In this document: in pieces, positions 29,632 through 33,280 of the stretch
Layout of the letters: each line of letters begins with the position of its first letter
Position numbering within the stretch: position 1 is the first letter of the stretch
Notes under the pieces: generated by a model
What the model was told of the DNA's origin: nothing
The model's database searches: none
What the model saw: only the letters and a program-made list of their open reading frames with translations
Made by a program: the position numbers and the translations under genes
Assembly (NCBI GenBank): GCA_027492485.1
Contig: JAPUER010000075.1
Coordinates: 75,775 to 109,054 of the forward strand
DNA from: Betaproteobacteria bacterium
GTDB taxonomy: Bacteria; Pseudomonadota; Gammaproteobacteria; Burkholderiales; Casimicrobiaceae
Direction of reading: 5' to 3'
Length of the DNA stretch: 33,280 bases

Positions 29632-31712
29632 GATTGATCGGCCTCTTGTTGTTCGAATGCTGCCGCCGGGTGCCCCAGCCGCGCGGCAAGCACCTGCTGC
29701 GCGCTGACCGGCTTCTGCCTTGCCGCCGGACGCAGCAGGCGATAAGCGCCCGTCTGCTCCAGTTGCCACGCCTGACAATTGTCACTGAGCCCGACGGCGA
29801 GACCTTCGTCGATCACCCGCGCCCGCAGCGCCGGATCGAGGATCGGCGCCGCCACCTCGACGCGGCGATCGAGATTGCGGCTCATCCAGTCGGCGCTGGA
29901 GATGTAGACCTTCGGCTCGCCGCCATTCTCGAAGTAATACACGCGGCTGTGTTCGAGAAAGCGACCGACGATCGAGCGCACGCGCAGGCGTGTCGTCTGC
30001 CCGGCAACATCGGGTCGCAGGCAACAGGCGCCGCGAACGATGAGGTCGATGTCGACGCCCGCCTCCGACGCGGCGCACAGCGCGGCCATCACCGCTTCAT
30101 CGGTCAACGCATTGACGCGCGCCATGATGCGCGCGGGTTTGCCGGCCTTCGCCGCCCGCACTTCGGCGGCGATCGCGGCCAGCAGATGCTGTTTCATGGT
30201 GTGCGGCGCCCACCACAGGTGTTTCAGGCGCGGCGGCTGCGACAGGCTGGTGAGATGATGAAAGATGGCGGCAACATCGCGCACAATTTCCCGGTGCGCC
30301 GTCAGCAGGCCGAAGTCGGTGTAGAAGCGCGCCGTGTTCGGGTTGTAGTTGCCGCTGCCGATGTGGGCATAGTGGCGAATCGCGTTGCCCTCGCGGCGCA
30401 GCACCAGCGCCATCTTGGCGTGCGTCTTGAGGCCGACCAGGCCGTACACCACGTGGGCGCCGGCCTGTTCCAGTTTGTCCGCCCAGTTGATGTTGGTTTC
30501 TTCGTCGAATCGCGCCTTCAGCTCGAGGACGACGGTGACTTCCTTGCCGCGCCGCACCGCCTCCAGCAGCAGATCCATCAGCACCGACTTCGAGCCGGTG
30601 CGGTAAATCGTCTGCCGGATGGCGATGACGTCCGGATCTTCCACCGCGCAGCGGACGAACTGCACCACCGGTGCGAACGACTGATAGGGATGGTGCAGCA
30701 GCACGTCGCGCTGGCGCAGTTCGGCGAACACGCGTTCGTCGGGCAGCTCCGGCTGCGGCGGCCCCGGCGTGAACGGCGGGAAGCGCAATGCGGGATGTTC
30801 CACCGCCTCGGCGAGCGCCTGTAGCCGGACCAGATTGACCGGGCCGTCGACGCGATACACCTCGTGCGCGTCAAGCCGGAAATGCCGGGTGAGCAATGCG
30901 GTGATCGACGGGCTGCAATCGGCGTTGATTTCCAGCCGCACGGCGCGGCCGTAGGGGCGCCGGCGCAGCTCACCGGCGAGCGCCGCGCGAAGATTGGTCA
31001 TCTCCTGTTCGTCGACCCAGAGGTCGCTGTCGCGGGTCACGCGAAACTGCGAATCGCTGACCACGTCGCGGCCGGGAAACAGGCTCGCCAGCTCGGTTTC
31101 GATCAGCGTCGAGAGCAGGATGAAGCTGCGGCGAGCATTGCTGCCGGCGCTGCCGATCTCGAACAGCCGCGGCAGCGTGCGCGGCACCTTGACGATCGCC
31201 ACGCTGGCCTTGCCGGCGCCGCGCCGGGCGCGCAACTCGACGATGAAATGCAGCCCCTTGTTGGCGACCGCCGGGAACGGATGCGCCGGGTCGAGCCCGA
31301 TCGGCGTCAGTACCGGCGCGATTTCGCCGGCGAAGGTTGCCTTCGCCCAGCGGCGCTGGGCAGTGCTGAGGTCATGCCCGCCGACCAGATCGATGCCGGC
31401 GTCGCGCAGCGTCGGCAGGATCTGCTGGTCGAGCAGACAGTACTGCCGCGCCACCAGCAGGCGCACGCGGTCGCCGACGTCATGCAGCGTCTGCCGCAGC
31501 GCCGCCGCGTCCGGCGAGCGCTGTGCCGCGAGCGCTTTCAACCGCTCCTTCTGCTCGGCAATGCGCACCTCGAAGAATTCGTCGAGATTGCTGCTGACGA
31601 TGGTCAGATAGCGCAGGCGTTCGAGGGCGGGGACCCACGGCAGCTCGCACTGCGCAAGCACGCGTTCGTTGAAGGCGAGCATCGACAGCTCGCGGTTGAT
31701 GAGTGGAATCAT
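29628..31712 (-). CDS. ppk: polyphosphate kinase 1
   Basis: Ppk1 reversibly adds the terminal phosphate of ATP to polyphosphate through a phosphohistidine intermediate, at the inner membrane. The 694-residue product (E. coli 688) has the four-domain pattern: INRELSMLAFNERVLAQ at the N-terminus, RYLTIVSSNLDEFFEVR, DVLLHHPYQSFAPVVQFVR, and LKARFDEETNINWADKLEQAG. The active-site stretch HYAHIGSGNYNPNTARFYTD carries the autophosphorylated histidine, and EHSRVYYFENGGEPKVY carries the second conserved histidine. ATG 31712 (MIPLINREL) fits the family; ATGs at 31742 and 31751 add up to 13 residues. It is first in ppk-sixA. Confidence 0.96.
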   Translation of the reverse strand: MIPLINRELSMLAFNERVLAQCELPWVPALERLRYLTIVSSNLDEFFEVRIAEQKERLKALAAQRSPDAAALRQTLHDVGDRVRLLVARQYCLLDQQILPTLRDAGIDLVGGHDLSTAQRRWAKATFAGEIAPVLTPIGLDPAHPFPAVANKGLHFIVELRARRGAGKASVAIVKVPRTLPRLFEIGSAGSNARRSFILLSTLIETELASLFPGRDVVSDSQFRVTRDSDLWVDEQEMTNLRAALAGELRRRPYGRAVRLEINADCSPSITALLTRHFRLDAHEVYRVDGPVNLVRLQALAEAVEHPALRFPPFTPGPPQPELPDERVFAELRQRDVLLHHPYQSFAPVVQFVRCAVEDPDVIAIRQTIYRTGSKSVLMDLLLEAVRRGKEVTVVLELKARFDEETNINWADKLEQAGAHVVYGLVGLKTHAKMALVLRREGNAIRHYAHIGSGNYNPNTARFYTDFGLLTAHREIVRDVAAIFHHLTSLSQPPRLKHLWWAPHTMKQHLLAAIAAEVRAAKAGKPARIMARVNALTDEAVMAALCAASEAGVDIDLIVRGACCLRPDVAGQTTRLRVRSIVGRFLEHSRVYYFENGGEPKVYISSADWMSRNLDRRVEVAAPILDPALRARVIDEGLAVGLSDNCQAWQLEQTGAYRLLRPAARQKPVSAQQVLAARLGHPAAAFEQQEADQS

Positions 31713-31798
31713 GCGGGCGCCCGTTGCCGTGCCGGCCCGCATGCAGATCATGTGCTGCTACCGCGCCGTCGACGAACGGCAGAGTGTCGTCGCCATTC

Positions 31799-31816
31799 GT
31801 TACAGCCTGATGACAT
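31799..31816 (-). promoter_or_regulatory. Pho box of ppk-sixA
   Basis: On the - strand: ATGTCAT-CAGG-CTGTAAC, two 7-bp direct repeats with a 4-nt spacer. A weak -10-like GACACT (31783-31788, - strand) begins 10 nt later, the same distance as at ppx and the olsB-like gene. The ppk start lies about 64 nt beyond the expected transcription start. Confidence 0.6.
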
Positions 31817-31851
31817 GCCGGGCAATGGCCAGCGCGGCCGCCCCCAGGGCG

Positions 31852-32967
31852 TTACTTTTTGCCGTCGCTGACGCTGTAGCCGCCCGGCACGCGAAACAGC
31901 GCGGCGTCCGGCTCGCTGCGCTTGATGTCCGTCATGCGGTAGATCGATTCGCCATTGCGAGGATCGCTGCGGCGGGAGAAGACGGTCATCTTCAGTTCCG
32001 GCGAGTAATAGCGCTCGACCATGCTCTCGATCGGCTTGCTGTTGCCGATGGCGCCAGCGGCGATGGTTTCCACCGTGCGGTCGATGTCCACCTGCAGGCC
32101 CTCGTAGGATTGCTGCGTCTTCTTCTCGCGGGTGACCTGAGCGTTGCCGCTGTCACCGCTGCGCAGCCCCGCCAGCGGCGGCAGCGGGGGCATTGGCGGC
32201 GTCGGTGGCACCGGCGCCTCGACCGTCTTGCCGTCGCGATGCACGTAGGCCTTGCGGGTGAGATCGATGATCTGCGCACGCGGACTGACTTCCACCGAAA
32301 TGTCGTCGCGGGCGCTCATCATGCCGAGCCCGCTGCGGCTGTTGGCGTTGAGCATGAAGCCGAGCGGCTTCCAGTCGCCCTTGATCTGCGCATAGCAATC
32401 GTTGATGGCGCGCTCGTTGAATTCGGCGCGGCAGGCTGTTTTTTTCTGCGGGTCGACGATGTAGGCAAGCTTGTCGACCGGATCGTTGATGAACACGCGG
32501 GCGCTGCCATCGGCCTGCCGCAGTTCCTGCCGCAAGCGGCCCTCGCGGTCGCGCGCCAAGAGGCGGGTGCTCTGGCGCTGGATCACGGTGCCATCGGCGA
32601 GCGACTGCTTGAACTCGCGCACTTCGCGCGCCGAGTAGGGGTTGTTCTTTTCCACCGCATCAGCGGCCGAGCGGCGATTGATCACCACGCCATGGGCATT
32701 GGCCTCGTCGATGGCCTTGCGGATCGACTCGCGGATTTCTTCGGCATTGACGGTGGCCAGCTCTTTCGATGCCAGCGCCGAGTCGAGCGCGGCCATCGCC
32801 TTGTCGATGGCGTGGCTGGCGGCCTCGGGAATGCTCATCTCCTTGCCGTCGATCTTGATGACGATGCTGCGCTTTTCTTCCCTTTTTTCTTCGGCGTGCG
32901 CCGGCAGAGCCAGCGCGGCAGCCAGCGTGCTCAAGGCTCCCAGCGTGAACAGGGCGGTGGTTTTCAT
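31852..32967 (-). CDS. exported protein of unknown function
   Basis: The 371-residue product has a clear signal peptide (TALFTLGALSTLAAALALPAHA, cut after AHA), so it is periplasmic or secreted. A helical first part (residues 40-115) contains SIPEAASHAIDKAMAALDSA. From about 120 it has a beta-rich domain with QRQSTRLLARDREGRLRQEL and FINDPVDKLAYIVDPQKKTA. A proline-rich linker (PVPPTPPMPPLPP) follows near 255-267, then a second half ending YRMTDIKRSEPDAALFRVPGGYSV. These wordings recall uncharacterised exported proteins, notably of Acidobacteria, often next to ECF sigma/anti-sigma genes. No enzyme motif is seen. It follows the partial gene by 33 nt on the same strand. Confidence 0.8.
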   Translation of the reverse strand: MKTTALFTLGALSTLAAALALPAHAEEKREEKRSIVIKIDGKEMSIPEAASHAIDKAMAALDSALASKELATVNAEEIRESIRKAIDEANAHGVVINRRSAADAVEKNNPYSAREVREFKQSLADGTVIQRQSTRLLARDREGRLRQELRQADGSARVFINDPVDKLAYIVDPQKKTACRAEFNERAINDCYAQIKGDWKPLGFMLNANSRSGLGMMSARDDISVEVSPRAQIIDLTRKAYVHRDGKTVEAPVPPTPPMPPLPPLAGLRSGDSGNAQVTREKKTQQSYEGLQVDIDRTVETIAAGAIGNSKPIESMVERYYSPELKMTVFSRRSDPRNGESIYRMTDIKRSEPDAALFRVPGGYSVSDGKK

Positions 32968-33000
32968 GGCGTTATCTCCAGGTCTGGTCGCTATCGGTGA

Positions 33001-33280
33001 TCAATAAAAGAACAGGCGCTTGCGTTCGGGCTTTTCGATGAAGCGCACGGCGAGCAGTTCGCCGCGCTGACCGAGCAGCATTTCGGCGCCCACCGGCTCC
33101 TGCAGTTTTTGCGGTGGCACCGGGATGCCGAAGTCGAGCATCGCCTCGCGCGAAACGCTGACGCGCACCATCTGGGCAACGTCGAGGCGGCCGCCGACCG
33201 GTTCCGCCACCAGCATGAACGGCGTGGTCTGTTCCGTCGGGGCAGTAAGCAGCGGCAACCACCACGGCGCCGCAAAGGCG
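33001..33280 (-). CDS. C-terminal part of an uncharacterised protein, possibly anti-sigma-factor-like
   Basis: The reading frame enters from beyond the window edge and stops at 33001; at least 92 residues are visible. The segment AFAAPWWLPLL is followed by FMLVAEPVGGRLDVAQMVRV, then REAMLDFGIPVPP and EPVGAEMLLGQRGELLAVRF. This pattern resembles the periplasmic C-terminus of putative anti-sigma factors (zf-HC2 or FecR-like context) that I recall from beta-proteobacteria. The N-terminal domain that would prove it is outside the window. It precedes the exported protein by 33 nt, so they probably form an operon. Confidence 0.6.
   Translation of the reverse strand, partial: AFAAPWWLPLLTAPTEQTTPFMLVAEPVGGRLDVAQMVRVSVSREAMLDFGIPVPPQKLQEPVGAEMLLGQRGELLAVRFIEKPERKRLFFY

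Overview
This window looks like chromosome of a GC-rich Gram-negative bacterium, most likely a beta-proteobacterium of Burkholderiales or Rhodocyclales type. The grounds are the gene order nadD-rsfS-rlmH-maf-rng, a Bordetella/Burkholderia-type porin, a Bug-family periplasmic binding protein, c4-like cytochromes and a double-length UvrA. The genus cannot be fixed from sequence alone. I saw no rRNA, tRNA, CRISPR array, phage or transposase gene.

Layout. 1-274: a REP-like palindrome and the first copy of a 116-bp palindromic element. 275-4381: nadD, rsfS (with a long lysine/alanine-rich tail), rlmH, maf and rng, all on +. 4382-5314: repeat-rich DNA with a small GNAT gene between two inverted 66-bp repeats. 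5315-7326: two exported c-type cytochromes, two and three hemes. 7356-7817: a small all-alpha protein. 7999-12669: a divergent catabolic-looking block, iclR-pepE on - and porin, N-formylglutamate amidohydrolase-like and Bug protein on +. 12905-18937: a 2010-residue tandem UvrA with four ABC ATPase domains, interrupted in frame by three REP-type palindromic insertions. 19048-20595: two adjacent type II toxin-antitoxin modules. 20632-21970: a small DUF3079-like protein and an EcsC-family protein. 22129-31712: a phosphate and potassium block (ppx, olsB-like, kup, kdpE, kdpD, sixA, ppk). 31852-33280: an exported protein of unknown function and the end of a further gene cut by the window edge.

How the genes fit together. 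ppx, the olsB-like acyltransferase and ppk-sixA each have upstream 7-4-7 direct repeats that match the PhoB box layout. For all three, a -10-like hexamer starts after exactly 10 nt. This suggests a local Pho regulon joining polyphosphate turnover to phosphorus-free lipid synthesis. The adjoining kdpDE-kup run puts a Kdp-type two-component system, whose sensor lacks the usual N-terminal KdpD domain, directly upstream of a Kup potassium transporter instead of kdpFABC. The porin, hydrolase, Bug, PepE and IclR genes look like one uptake-and-hydrolysis unit for a small acylated amino acid or peptide.

The least explained signal is a dispersed element present three times (125-240, 7896-8011, 20961-21076). 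Each copy is exactly 116 bp, aligns to the others without gaps, has terminal GCTTTT/AAAAGC inverted repeats, and has the palindrome AGTCGACT at its exact centre.
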